The translations under genes and the position numbers were made by a program. The notes beneath the pieces were generated by a model. That model had not been told where the DNA came from, did not search any database, and worked only from the letters and a program-made list of their open reading frames with translations. Positions 44,467-53,250 of a DNA stretch of 64,000 bases are shown here, in pieces. This DNA comes from Ureibacillus acetophenoni. Its GTDB lineage: Bacteria; Bacillota; Bacilli; Bacillales_A; Planococcaceae. The stretch is taken from NCBI RefSeq assembly GCF_900220965.1, contig NZ_OBQC01000002.1, forward strand, positions 337,176 to 401,175. The letters are read 5' to 3'. Every line of letters begins with the position of its first letter. Position 1 is the first letter of the stretch.

Positions 44467-45216
44467 CTATTTTACATATCCTACTAAATTCGCTGTTTCA
44501 CCAAGTACTTCTTTTTGTATTGTAATTAACTTTGAAATTCCCTCTTCGCCTAATGTAAGCATATTATTTAATTCCTCACGAGAAAATGTAGCTTCTTCTC
44601 CAGTTCCTTGAATTTCAACAAAGCGCCCACTGCCAGTCATAATTAGGTTCATATCTACCATAGCAGAAGAGTCTTCAACGTAGTCTAAGTCCAATACTGG
44701 GCCAATTTCATCAATAATACCGACACTCGTTGCTGCTAGGAAGTCTGTAACAGGGAATTTTGAAAATGGTTTCGATTCATGTATCTTTGCAAGTGCTTGG
44801 GTTAAGGCAACAAATGCTCCAGTAATAGATGCTGTGCGTGTGCCTCCATCCGCTTGAATAACGTCACAATCAACCCATAACGTTCTTTCGCCAAGTGCCC
44901 CTAAATCAACTATTGATCGTAAAGCTCGTCCAATTAAGCGTTGTATTTCCATTGTGCGGCCATTTATTTTTCCACGAGTTGCATCGCGTTGCGTTCTTTC
45001 AGCTGTAGCTCTTGGTAACATGGAGTACTCGGCAGTAATCCAACCTTTCCCTTGACCCCGTAAGAAACCTGGAACCTTATCCTCTATTGTTGCTGTACAA
45101 ATTACTTTTGTATTTCCAACTTGAATCAGTACAGAACCTTCCGGATGCATTAAATAATTTGGTTCCATTAATACGGTTCTTAAATCGTTTGTTTCACGTC
45201 CATCATGTCTACTCAT
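44467..45216 (-). CDS. rph: Ribonuclease PH
   Basis: 249-aa phosphorolytic exoribonuclease that trims tRNA 3' ends. Family features: N-terminal RPDGR-like [64 protein letters not shown] and the C-terminal [17 protein letters not shown]. Hexamer, cytosolic. It leads the rph-ysnA-ysnB set; gerM, which lies between racE and rph in B. subtilis, is absent here. Confidence 0.96.
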   Translation of the reverse strand: MSRHDGRETNDLRTVLMEPNYLMHPEGSVLIQVGNTKVICTATIEDKVPGFLRGQGKGWITAEYSMLPRATAERTQRDATRGKINGRTMEIQRLIGRALRSIVDLGALGERTLWVDCDVIQADGGTRTASITGAFVALTQALAKIHESKPFSKFPVTDFLAATSVGIIDEIGPVLDLDYVEDSSAMVDMNLIMTGSGRFVEIQGTGEEATFSREELNNMLTLGEEGISKLITIQKEVLGETANLVGYVK

Positions 45217-45289
45217 AGCTTGTCCTCCTAAACACTTCGAATATCAAAAAGAAATCACATTTTATCGCTTTTCTTATTCATCGTTATTA

Positions 45290-45331
45290 AAGATAAAATC
45301 GTGCCTAGTACACACTCGTACCAGGCACAAT
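45290..45331 (-). terminator. Terminator after racE
   Basis: GTGCCTGGTAC / GTACTAGGCAC stem (one G-U) followed on the minus strand by GATTTTATC. Confidence 0.75.
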
Positions 45332-45375
45332 TTCAACCAATAATATTGGTCCTATTTCATTTAAAACACCAAAAA

Positions 45376-46173
45376 CTAATATAATTTAATACGTCGAATA
45401 TCTAGAAAGTCTTTTTCTAACCATTTTTCTGCAATCATACGGAAAATCGGTACAGAACCTGTTGTATGAAAAATATGCTGTGGTAATTCACCACTGATAT
45501 TTAGTTGGTTATTATACGATAACCATTCACCTACTTCTTTTGCTGTTTCTTCTGCAGAAGATAGTACAGTAACTTCCGGTCCAACAACCTTTTCTATATG
45601 ATGCTGTAAAATTGGGTAATGAGTACAACCTAAAATAACTGTATCAAATTTTTCCTTCGCTAGTGGCTTTAGTCCTTTAGCTACTAAGTCGAATGCAAAT
45701 TGCCCGTCGTACTCCCCGCTTTCAACGAGGGGCACGAATGTTGGGCAAGCAAGAGGAATTATTTTCGCCTTCGAACTTAAAGAAAGTAGTGCATTTTCAT
45801 ACGCTCCACTCTTGATCGTTCCTTCTGTAGCCAATACAACGATTTCATTTCGTTTCGTCTTTTTCTCAGCGGCTCTTGCACCTGGATTAATGACTCCTAT
45901 TACAGGAATTGGTAGATGTTTCTGCAAGCTTTCTAATGCAACAGCAGTAGCTGTATTACAAGCAATGACTAACATTTTTATATTCATACGTTGTAAAGCT
46001 TTCGCCATTTGCCATGTAAATGTCCGCACTTCTTGTTTCGTTCTTGGTCCATATGGACATCTTGCAGTATCTCCAATATAATAAATTGTTTCTTGTGGTA
46101 AAACTTTCAATATTTCTTTTGCTACAGTTAAACCACCAACCCCAGAATCAATTACGCCAATAGGGGCATTCAT
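45376..46173 (-). CDS. racE: Glutamate racemase
   Basis: 265 aa. Makes D-glutamate for peptidoglycan (and poly-glutamate if present). Catalytic cysteines: first in VIACNTATAVALES, second in ILGCTHYPIL. N-terminal GVIDSGVGGLTVAKEI. The ATG has GAGGCGG upstream. Same place as racE in B. subtilis, with a terminator before rph. Confidence 0.96.
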   Translation of the reverse strand: MNAPIGVIDSGVGGLTVAKEILKVLPQETIYYIGDTARCPYGPRTKQEVRTFTWQMAKALQRMNIKMLVIACNTATAVALESLQKHLPIPVIGVINPGARAAEKKTKRNEIVVLATEGTIKSGAYENALLSLSSKAKIIPLACPTFVPLVESGEYDGQFAFDLVAKGLKPLAKEKFDTVILGCTHYPILQHHIEKVVGPEVTVLSSAEETAKEVGEWLSYNNQLNISGELPQHIFHTTGSVPIFRMIAEKWLEKDFLDIRRIKLY

Positions 46174-46776
46174 AAAACCGCCTCGATCCTAACCTTTACA
46201 TAATGAAATAGATAAGAGAATTCTAAAAAAGAATTCTCAAATCTTTTTCATTAGATGTATTCTTGTTTAAATTATATGTTGCTTTTAAAATTTCGAAATA
46301 TTAGCAGCTATATGATTCATATATGCACTACTAAATCTTATCATTTCATAATCAATCTCGGTTTGTCATTTCAATAAGTTTTTTTTAGTGAAAGCATCCC
46401 GATTTTCATATTGCCCGATTCAAAGCCAGATTAAATGTTATTTTGCAATATTTTGATCTTGTGCTTTTTGGATTGATTTATCATGAATTAATTTTCGTTG
46501 GATTTTTAAGAAACATTGTTTCTTTAAAATTAATGAATTTCACCTTGCTTTATATTACACTTCTTGAAGTCTAATTCTGATATCAAACGCTTTTGTAAAA
46601 TACCAAAAGTGTTCAAATTTAGACAAGACACAATACTTCATTGTCTAAATACTAGTTGAAAAGCATTATAGACTAAACACCATTCAATTAGAGGGCCTCT
46701 CCTTATCATGGTGAACATTTTAAAAATGAAGTTAATCCTATTTTGAAGTGTTTTATTGTAAATAGCAAGTATCCAA
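46174..46776. other. 603-bp gap between racE and gerE without an intact gene
   Basis: B. subtilis has ysmB (MarR family) here. No intact ORF with a ribosome binding site was found. A perfect inverted repeat ATTTAGACAA / TTGTCTAAAT lies at 46617-46650 (14-bp loop). A minus-strand stretch near 46440-46530 reads KIQRKLIHDKSIQKAQDQN without a start, perhaps a remnant of a lost gene. This is weak evidence. Confidence 0.35.
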
Positions 46777-46998
46777 TCAATGTAATGATAATTCGTCTAG
46801 CCTCAGCAATTCAATCAATGCCTGCGATCTACTTGATACACCTAGTTTTTGAATCGTGTTTGAAATATGATTACGCACCGTTTTCTCGCTAATATTCAGC
46901 TTTTGCGAAATTTCCTTGGTTGTATAATCTAATATTAATAGTTGGAAAATTTCACGTTCTCTTTTCGTCAAAAGCGAACGATGCTGCGGGCTATTCAT
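46777..46998 (-). CDS. gerE: Spore germination/late sporulation regulator GerE
   Basis: 73-aa LuxR-type helix-turn-helix without receiver domain: LTKREREIFQLLILDYTTKE, ISQKLNISEKTVRNHIS and QKLGVSSRSQALIELLRL. It controls late mother-cell (sigma-K) genes for coat assembly. ATG 46998 has AGGAGGG upstream. Position beside ysmA and sdh matches B. subtilis. Its presence marks a spore former. Confidence 0.95.
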   Translation of the reverse strand: MNSPQHRSLLTKREREIFQLLILDYTTKEISQKLNISEKTVRNHISNTIQKLGVSSRSQALIELLRLDELSLH

Positions 46999-47070
46999 AA
47001 GGCAACACCCTCCTATCTCCTCTTCTATGTAAAGTATGTTGGAAGTATAGGGTGCGTGAGGGCATTTTCA

Positions 47071-47514
47071 CTATTTCCCATGCAATATTATTTTTTCTTT
47101 TTCTGTCCAAGGGGTTCCCTTTCCTGTTGATTTATTAATTTGAACAACAGCACCACGGCCAGTGAAAACTGTTTGGTCTTCCGAATTTTTGGCTAAATAG
47201 TGTACGTCTACTGAAGATGTCCCAACATGTGCAGCTTTAACATAGATTTTGAGAGTTTCATCAAAATAAACTTGTTTTAAAAAGTCACATTGAAGATCAG
47301 CAACAACAATAATTTTTTCAGAATCAGTTGTAGACCAGTCATAATAACCAATATGTTTGAAATATTCGATACGTGCTTCCTCAAAATAAACAAATGGAAT
47401 TGTATTGTTTAAATGACCATACATGTCTGTTTCTGAAAAACGAACCTTTACTTCAATATGAAAATTAAATTCTTTTTCCCACTCAATTGGATTATTAATA
47501 TAATTTGCTCGCAT
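47071..47514 (-). CDS. ysmA: Acyl-CoA thioesterase, 4HBT hotdog fold (YsmA)
   Basis: 147 aa. Hotdog thioesterase pattern: VRFSETDMYGHLNNTIPFVYFEEARIEYF (parts), with the catalytic Asp in ETDMYGH; later KAAHVGTSSVDVHY and the terminal VQINKSTGKGTPW. Probably a short- or medium-chain acyl-CoA or 4-hydroxybenzoyl-type thioesterase. 72 bp upstream of gerE. Confidence 0.92.
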   Translation of the reverse strand: MRANYINNPIEWEKEFNFHIEVKVRFSETDMYGHLNNTIPFVYFEEARIEYFKHIGYYDWSTTDSEKIIVVADLQCDFLKQVYFDETLKIYVKAAHVGTSSVDVHYLAKNSEDQTVFTGRGAVVQINKSTGKGTPWTEKEKIILHGK

Positions 47515-47919
47515 ATTTCTACATCCCCTTTGTAATTTATAGATAGATATTAGTGTGATTTAATTTATCTTCTACAAGTGGAATGAATTCTCCTTGATGC
47601 TTTTGTAATATAATTTGAACTTTATATCTACTTACAGCTAATTATTATACTGAGAATGTAAAAGTAAGGATATCCAACTTCATGAGAATTCGTGTGCAAC
47701 TGTCCTTTTACTTCCACATAACAAATATAAAAAGTTGTTATGCGGGAGTGACAAATACTACCACAAAGATTGGTTATAGAATAAAATCACCTTTCACTGG
47801 ACTACTTCTTATTCACCTCTAGTGCTTGTTCTTCAAGATCCTTTGCTTGCGGGCACCAAATAATTTACGAAACGCCAATGATTGGTGTTTCACTATACAC
47901 TTCAGTTTATGCAAGAAAT
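47515..47919. other. Gap between ysmA and sdhB: possible decayed coding fragment
   Basis: On the minus strand one frame between about 47910 and 47802 reads TEVYSETPIIGVS, stop, IIWCPQAKDLEEQALEVNKK, stop, without a start codon. It could be the end of a lost gene; the identity is not recognised. A near-perfect hairpin CCACATAACAA / TTGTTATGCGG lies at about 47715-47745. No intact gene seen. Confidence 0.3.
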
Positions 47920-47968
47920 GAAAAGAAGGACATCTAAAGTCAAAAAAGTTTGACGAAGATGTCCTTCT
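47920..47968 (-). terminator. Terminator after sdhB
   Basis: GAAGGACATCT / AGATGTCCTTC stem with an inner complementary segment (GTCAAA/TTTGAC), followed on the minus strand by TTTTCATTTC. Confidence 0.85.
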
Positions 47969-48010
47969 ATAAGATTAAAACTTTGTTAAAAGTGTTAACA
48001 CCGAATTTTA

Positions 48011-48793
48011 TTAGTCTACCATATGGTCAGATCCGAAGAAGTTACGGAACATTTGAACAGTAGTAGCACGGTTTAAAGCAGCAATTGAAGTTGTTAATGG
48101 AATACCTTTTGGACATGCAGCTACACAGTTTTGTGAGTTACCGCAGTTTGCAAGCCCTCCATCACCCATAATTGCGTTTAAACGTTCGTCTTTAGTCATT
48201 GCACCAGTTGGATGCGCATTGAATAGACGTACTTGTGAAAGTGGAGCTGGTCCGATGAACGAAGAACTTTCCGATACGTTTGGACATGCTTCCATACATA
48301 CACCACAAGTCATACATTTAGATAATTCGTAAGCCCATTGACGTTTACGTTCTGGCATACGAGGTCCTTCACCTAAATCATACGTACCATCAATTGGAAC
48401 CCATGCTTTTACTTTCTTAAGTGCGTTAAACATACGACTACGGTCTACTTGTAAGTCACGAACTACTGGGAAAGTTTTCATTGGCTCAAGACGAATTGGT
48501 TGTTCTAATTGATCAACTAACGTAGAACATGATTGACGTGGACGTCCATTAATAACCATCGAACAAGCGCCACATACTTCCTCTAGACAGTTCATGTCCC
48601 AAGTTACAGGAGAAGTCTTTTGACCATCAGCTGTAACTGGATTTTGTTGTATTACCATTAATGCTGAGATAACATTCATACCAGGACGGTAAGGAACTTC
48701 GAATTTTTCCCAACGTGTAGATTCACCTTGACGGTCTTGACGTAGGATTTCAAGTTTAACCGTTCTTCCAGTCGTTCCCACGGCTGTTGTCAT
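48011..48793 (-). CDS. sdhB: Succinate dehydrogenase iron-sulfur subunit
   Basis: 260 aa. N-terminal 2Fe-2S ferredoxin domain with the cysteines of LEEVCGACSMVINGRPRQSCS (parts), then the 4Fe-4S/3Fe-4S domain with CMTCGVCMEACPN and NCVAACPKGIPL. It passes electrons from the flavin in SdhA to the haem and menaquinone site in SdhC. Last gene of the sdhC-sdhA-sdhB operon, followed by a terminator. Confidence 0.97.
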   Translation of the reverse strand: MTTAVGTTGRTVKLEILRQDRQGESTRWEKFEVPYRPGMNVISALMVIQQNPVTADGQKTSPVTWDMNCLEEVCGACSMVINGRPRQSCSTLVDQLEQPIRLEPMKTFPVVRDLQVDRSRMFNALKKVKAWVPIDGTYDLGEGPRMPERKRQWAYELSKCMTCGVCMEACPNVSESSSFIGPAPLSQVRLFNAHPTGAMTKDERLNAIMGDGGLANCGNSQNCVAACPKGIPLTTSIAALNRATTVQMFRNFFGSDHMVD

Positions 48794-48815
48794 GATTAAT
48801 GACCCCCTTTATGAT

Positions 48816-50561
48816 TTATGAAGAATAGTCACGTTTACGTGGTGGAATTAATGAAACGTCTACCTCTTGGTAGCTAATTTCAGGTTCACCAGTTTGTGGA
48901 TTGAACTTCGCCATTGTTGTTTTTAAGAAGTTCTCATCATCACGTTCTGGGAAGTCTGGTTTATAGTGTGCTCCACGTGATTCGTTACGTAAAAGTGCTC
49001 CTTTAGTAATAACACGAGCAAGATATAACATATTTTTCAATTGACGAGTGAAGTGAGCACCTTGGTTACTCCATTTTTGAGTATCGTTAATGTTGATGTT
49101 TTCCCAACGCTCTAACATTTCAGTAAGTTTGTCATAAGTTTTTTCAAGTCTGTCGTTATAACGAACTACTGTAACGTTATCTGTCATTAACTCGCCAAGT
49201 TCTTTGTGTAATAAGTATGCGTTTTCAGTTCCATCCATTTTAAGGATATTGTCCCATTTCTCTTGCTCTTCTTTAACACGAGCATCATATAGAGATTGTG
49301 GAAGATCTTCCGCATGTTTTTTCAAGCCTTTAACATATTTAACAGCATTTGGTCCAGCTACTGAACCACCATAAATCGCTGATAATAATGAGTTTGCACC
49401 TAAACGGTTTGCACCATGTTGTGAGTAATCACATTCACCTGCTGCAAATAGACCAGGAATTTCAGTCATTTGATCGTAATCTACCCATAAACCACCCATT
49501 GAGTAGTGAACTGCTGGGAAGATTTTCATTGGTAATTTACGTGGGTCATCACCTACGAATTTTTCGTAGATTTCGATAATACCACCAAGTTTAATATCTA
49601 ATTCATGTGGATCTTTATGTGAAAGATCTAGGTAAACTACGTTTTCACCGTTAATACCTAATTTTTGGTTAACACATACATCAAAGATTTCACGAGTTGC
49701 AATATCACGTGGTACTAAGTTTCCGTATGCTGGATATTTTTCTTCTAAGAAATACCATGGCTTACCATCTTTGTAAGTCCAAATACGTCCACCTTCACCA
49801 CGAGCAGATTCTGACATTAAACGGTTTTTGTCATCTCCAGGAATCGCTGTTGGGTGAATTTGAATGAATTCACCGTTTGCATATGTAGCACCTTGTTGGT
49901 AAACAATTGATGCTGCAGAACCCGTGTTAATCACTGAGTTTGTAGATTTACCGAAGATAATACCAGGACCACCAGTTGCCATAATTACAGCATCTGCACG
50001 GAATGCTTGAATTTCTTCTGTTTGCATATTTTGAGCTACGATACCGCGACAAACTCCCTCATCGTCAAGAACAGCTCCAAGGAATTCCCAGTGTTCGTAT
50101 TTAGTTACTAATCCAGCAACTTCATGACGACGAACTTGCTCATCTAATGCATAAAGTAATTGTTGACCAGTAGTCGCACCAGCGAATGCTGTACGGTGAT
50201 GTAATGTACCACCGAAACGACGGAAGTCAAGTAAACCTTCTGGTGTACGGTTAAACATAACACCCATACGGTCGAATAGATGAATGATTCCAGGTGCGGC
50301 ATCACACATTGCTTTTACAGGTGGTTGGTTTGCTAAGAAATCCCCACCGTATACTGTATCATCAAAGTGGATCCATGGAGAATCCCCTTCACCTTTTGTA
50401 TTAACCGCTCCATTAATTCCGCCTTGAGCACAAACAGAGTGTGAACGTTTTACGGGAACTAATGAGAATAATTCTACCTCAGTGCCTTCTTCAGCAGCTT
50501 TTACTGTTGCCATTAAACCTGCTAATCCGCCACCTACGACGATAATTTTGCTTTTCGCCAT
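48816..50561 (-). CDS. sdhA: Succinate dehydrogenase flavoprotein subunit
   Basis: 581 aa. FAD site KIIVVGGGLAGLMATVKAAE, the covalent-flavin region with His in QGGINGAV-type CAQGGINGAVN, catalytic Arg region MSESARGEGGRIW and the C-terminal HTRKYAG-like GAHYKPDFPERDD. It oxidises succinate to fumarate in the TCA cycle, facing the cytosol. 49 bp after sdhC and 22 bp before sdhB. Confidence 0.97.
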   Translation of the reverse strand: MAKSKIIVVGGGLAGLMATVKAAEEGTEVELFSLVPVKRSHSVCAQGGINGAVNTKGEGDSPWIHFDDTVYGGDFLANQPPVKAMCDAAPGIIHLFDRMGVMFNRTPEGLLDFRRFGGTLHHRTAFAGATTGQQLLYALDEQVRRHEVAGLVTKYEHWEFLGAVLDDEGVCRGIVAQNMQTEEIQAFRADAVIMATGGPGIIFGKSTNSVINTGSAASIVYQQGATYANGEFIQIHPTAIPGDDKNRLMSESARGEGGRIWTYKDGKPWYFLEEKYPAYGNLVPRDIATREIFDVCVNQKLGINGENVVYLDLSHKDPHELDIKLGGIIEIYEKFVGDDPRKLPMKIFPAVHYSMGGLWVDYDQMTEIPGLFAAGECDYSQHGANRLGANSLLSAIYGGSVAGPNAVKYVKGLKKHAEDLPQSLYDARVKEEQEKWDNILKMDGTENAYLLHKELGELMTDNVTVVRYNDRLEKTYDKLTEMLERWENININDTQKWSNQGAHFTRQLKNMLYLARVITKGALLRNESRGAHYKPDFPERDDENFLKTTMAKFNPQTGEPEISYQEVDVSLIPPRKRDYSS

Positions 50562-50610
50562 GATTATTCCTCACTCCTCAAAATTTACTGTTGATGTTCT
50601 ACCAAACTAT

Positions 50611-51225
50611 TTATACGAACGCAAGAATTGCGGCCACGAAAGCAACACTGAATACTACAAAGAATACCATTGTTACATATGTAGCAACTTTTTGTGATTT
50701 TGGAGATTGTGTAATACCCCAGCTCACTAAGAATGACCAAATACCATTTGATAAATGGAATGTTGCAGCTAAAATACCAACAATGTAGAATGCTAACATT
50801 AATGGATTTGCTACAATTTCAGCCATCATGTCAAAGTTAACTTCAGCCCCAAGCGCTTTTTGGATACGAGTTTGGAAAATATGCCACGCAATGAATACAA
50901 CTAGGAAGATACCTGTGAAACGTTGTAATACAAACATCCAGTTACGGAATGTGCCAAAGCGCTGTACATTGTTCGTTGCTGTAAAGGCAATATACACACC
51001 GTATAATCCGTGGAATAATAATGGTATGTAGATAACTACCCACTCAACAATTAACAATAGCCAATGTGGGATTAACTCCATCATTCCAGCAGCATTATTG
51101 TAGGCTTCTACTCCTTGAGTAGCAGTGAAGTTGATTGAAAAGTGCACCAACAAGAACAATCCTACAGGAATAATTCCTAGTAGAGAATGAAAGCGGCGCC
51201 AATAAAACTCATGATTCTTCGACAA
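50611..51225 (-). CDS. sdhC: Succinate dehydrogenase cytochrome b558 subunit
   Basis: 204 aa from TTG 51225, which has GAGGGGGG at proper distance; upstream frame to 51249 lacks a site. The start KNHEFYWRRFHSLLGIIPVG matches B. subtilis SdhC (NREFYFRRLHSLLG). Five membrane helices with axial haem His residues in LVHFSINF, LFHGLYGVY and AWHIFQ. Di-haem anchor of the complex; reduces menaquinone. Confidence 0.95.
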   Translation of the reverse strand: MSKNHEFYWRRFHSLLGIIPVGLFLLVHFSINFTATQGVEAYNNAAGMMELIPHWLLLIVEWVVIYIPLLFHGLYGVYIAFTATNNVQRFGTFRNWMFVLQRFTGIFLVVFIAWHIFQTRIQKALGAEVNFDMMAEIVANPLMLAFYIVGILAATFHLSNGIWSFLVSWGITQSPKSQKVATYVTMVFFVVFSVAFVAAILAFV

Positions 51226-51488
51226 GACTATTACCCCCCTCAAGTACATTTAAAATAGTAGTCAATAGTTGATTTTTAGCGTTTTTGAAACCGCTTAAAT
51301 ATTGACTGCATATCTTATCATGTTACAATATTATGACATGTCCATTGTACTCCCAACCTGAAGGACCGTCAAGGCAACTTCTAATTTTTTATACATATTT
51401 TAGACAAATACTTTTTGCAAATCCATACTATCAGTTGCGTATTATTAATATGAATACGTTTTGTAAAAGAAAGAGGTAATATATTTTT

Positions 51489-51902
51489 ATGACATCTCAA
51501 AATAAATCTGTCCCAGCATTTGGTTATGAAATAATAAGAGATTATGCTCTATCTACAATTCTAGGAAAACATGCAGATGATGTTTTATATTGGGTAGGAA
51601 AGGATATAGCAAGAAAATTCCCATGTAGTGATATTCAGCTAATTATTTCATTTTTTGAAGATGCAGGTTGGGGAACACTATCTATTGAAAAAGAAATGAA
51701 AGACGGCTATATTTTTCAACTTACAAGCGATCCAGATTTACTAAATATTAAAAATCGGAAGTTTCGAATGGAAGCTGGCTTTATCGCTGAACAAATCCAA
51801 TGTTTTAAAGGTTGTTTAACAGAATGCTATGATGAGAAAAAAGAAAAACAATCAGTTGTCCAATTTACTGTTAAATGGGATACGAAAGAAAAGATAGGTT
51901 AA
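51489..51902 (+). CDS. yslB: DUF2507 (YslB-like) protein
   Basis: 137 aa. V4R-like small-molecule-binding fold: PAFGYEIIRDYALSTILGKHADD (part), DIQLIISFFEDAGWGTLSIEK, EAGFIAEQIQCFKGCLTE. It has the YslB place between sdhC and lysC but on the opposite strand. Function unknown. It ends at a shared bidirectional terminator. Confidence 0.85.
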   Translation: MTSQNKSVPAFGYEIIRDYALSTILGKHADDVLYWVGKDIARKFPCSDIQLIISFFEDAGWGTLSIEKEMKDGYIFQLTSDPDLLNIKNRKFRMEAGFIAEQIQCFKGCLTECYDEKKEKQSVVQFTVKWDTKEKIG

Positions 51903-51921
51903 GGTTTAAATCCTTGCAATA

Positions 51922-51975
51922 TAAAAAACGAACTACTTTTAGCTAATTGCTAAGTATAGTAGTTCGTTTTTCTTT
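51922..51975. terminator. Bidirectional terminator between yslB and lysC-like gene
   Basis: AAAAAACGAACTAC / GTAGTTCGTTTTT stem, loop of about 22 nt. It can end both the plus-strand yslB and the minus-strand lysC-like transcript. Confidence 0.88.
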
Positions 51976-51998
51976 TTAGTCATTCATTTAACAATATT

Positions 51999-53222
51999 CT
52001 AAACAAGTTCTTCAACTAAGTTAAATTCATCATGCAGCGCATTTGCTGCGCGAACCATATCATCTTGAGGTACAACTACTGACACTTTAATTTCAGAAGT
52101 GCTAACCATTTTCACCTGAATTTGTTCATTTTTTAATCGATCAAACATACGGGCAGCTACACCAGGATTAGAGACCATGCCAGAACCAACAATTGATACC
52201 TTCGCTAATCCAACTTCGAAATCTGCAAAACTAAATCCTAATAATTGTTTATTCATTTCAAGAACTTTTATTGCTTCAGCAAAAACTTCTTTATCAATAG
52301 AGAACGAAACAGTAGGCTTCACGCCATCAATAACAGCTTGAACAATTATATCAACGTTTATATTATTATCAGCTAAAGTTGTAAATAAGCTTGCCAATGA
52401 TGCTTGCTCATATGAATCATAACCTACAGTTAGTCGAATGATATCTGTTTCATAAGCAATTCCGCGAACAATTAAATTTCTCTCCATCTCAACCTCTCCC
52501 TTAATAACTGTACCTGGTACATTCTCAGTACTTGAGCCAATCACAATTGTCATATTATACTTTTTCGCTAATTCTACTGCACGGGGATGAATAATTTTTG
52601 AACCTAATAGAGACAATTCTAACATTTCATCATAAGACATTTGTTTTATTTGATGTGCATCTTTTACGATTTTCGGATCGGCTGTGAAAACACCAGTTTC
52701 ATTGGTATAAATTTCCACTCTTTCAGCATCGATTGCAACTGCCACACCGACAGCAGTTGTTTCAACTCCGCCTTCTCCTAGCAGGGTAATATTATTGTTT
52801 TCATCTATTCCTTGACCACCTGCAATAATTGTGATTTCCCCATTACGTAAATGAGATAAAATATTCTCACTTTCAATATGTTCGATTAGAACATTACGGT
52901 TTGGAGTGATTGTAGAAATTCCCGCTTGCCAACCTGTTAAAGATACAGCATTATAACCACGTTTATTAAGTGCGATAGTTAGTAAACTACTTGTAATTTG
53001 GGTATTCGTAGAGCGGATTGAATCTAATTCCCTTTGTATAGGGTTTTCCGAAAGTGTAAATGCGTATTGTCTTAATTTCTCATCAATTAAATGGATAAAT
53101 GGAACAACTACGACAACTTCAAAACCATTATTTTTCTCATTAATAATTTTTTTTGTAATTCGTTCAATTCGATCAGGTGATGCAAAAGTATGTTCATCTA
53201 ACTTAATAACAATCTTTGACAT
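51999..53222 (-). CDS. lysC: Aspartokinase-family protein with degenerate catalytic site, intact ACT domains
   Basis: 407 aa from ATG 53222 (GGAGGGGG upstream). Compared with B. subtilis LysC (same length and place), the kinase motif KFGGTS at residues 7-12 reads KLDEHT. The ATGEQ stretch reads STNTQ, GRGGSDTTA reads GEGGVETTA, and TTDPR reads TADPK. The GWQAGI segment and the two ACT domains are well kept (NINVDIIVQA, LAKVSIVGSGMVSNPGVAARMF), which bind lysine/threonine. This suggests a pseudokinase or regulatory subunit rather than a working lysine-pathway enzyme. An apparent extension upstream overlaps uvrC and is not used. Normal codon use, no stops. Confidence 0.85.
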   Translation of the reverse strand: MSKIVIKLDEHTFASPDRIERITKKIINEKNNGFEVVVVVPFIHLIDEKLRQYAFTLSENPIQRELDSIRSTNTQITSSLLTIALNKRGYNAVSLTGWQAGISTITPNRNVLIEHIESENILSHLRNGEITIIAGGQGIDENNNITLLGEGGVETTAVGVAVAIDAERVEIYTNETGVFTADPKIVKDAHQIKQMSYDEMLELSLLGSKIIHPRAVELAKKYNMTIVIGSSTENVPGTVIKGEVEMERNLIVRGIAYETDIIRLTVGYDSYEQASLASLFTTLADNNINVDIIVQAVIDGVKPTVSFSIDKEVFAEAIKVLEMNKQLLGFSFADFEVGLAKVSIVGSGMVSNPGVAARMFDRLKNEQIQVKMVSTSEIKVSVVVPQDDMVRAANALHDEFNLVEELV

Positions 53223-53250
53223 ATAATTTCCCCCTCCATCTACTACACAA

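Noticed and set aside
50482-51031. Plus-strand ORFs inside sdhA and sdhC
   Set aside because: Shadow frames of strongly conserved minus-strand genes without start signals.
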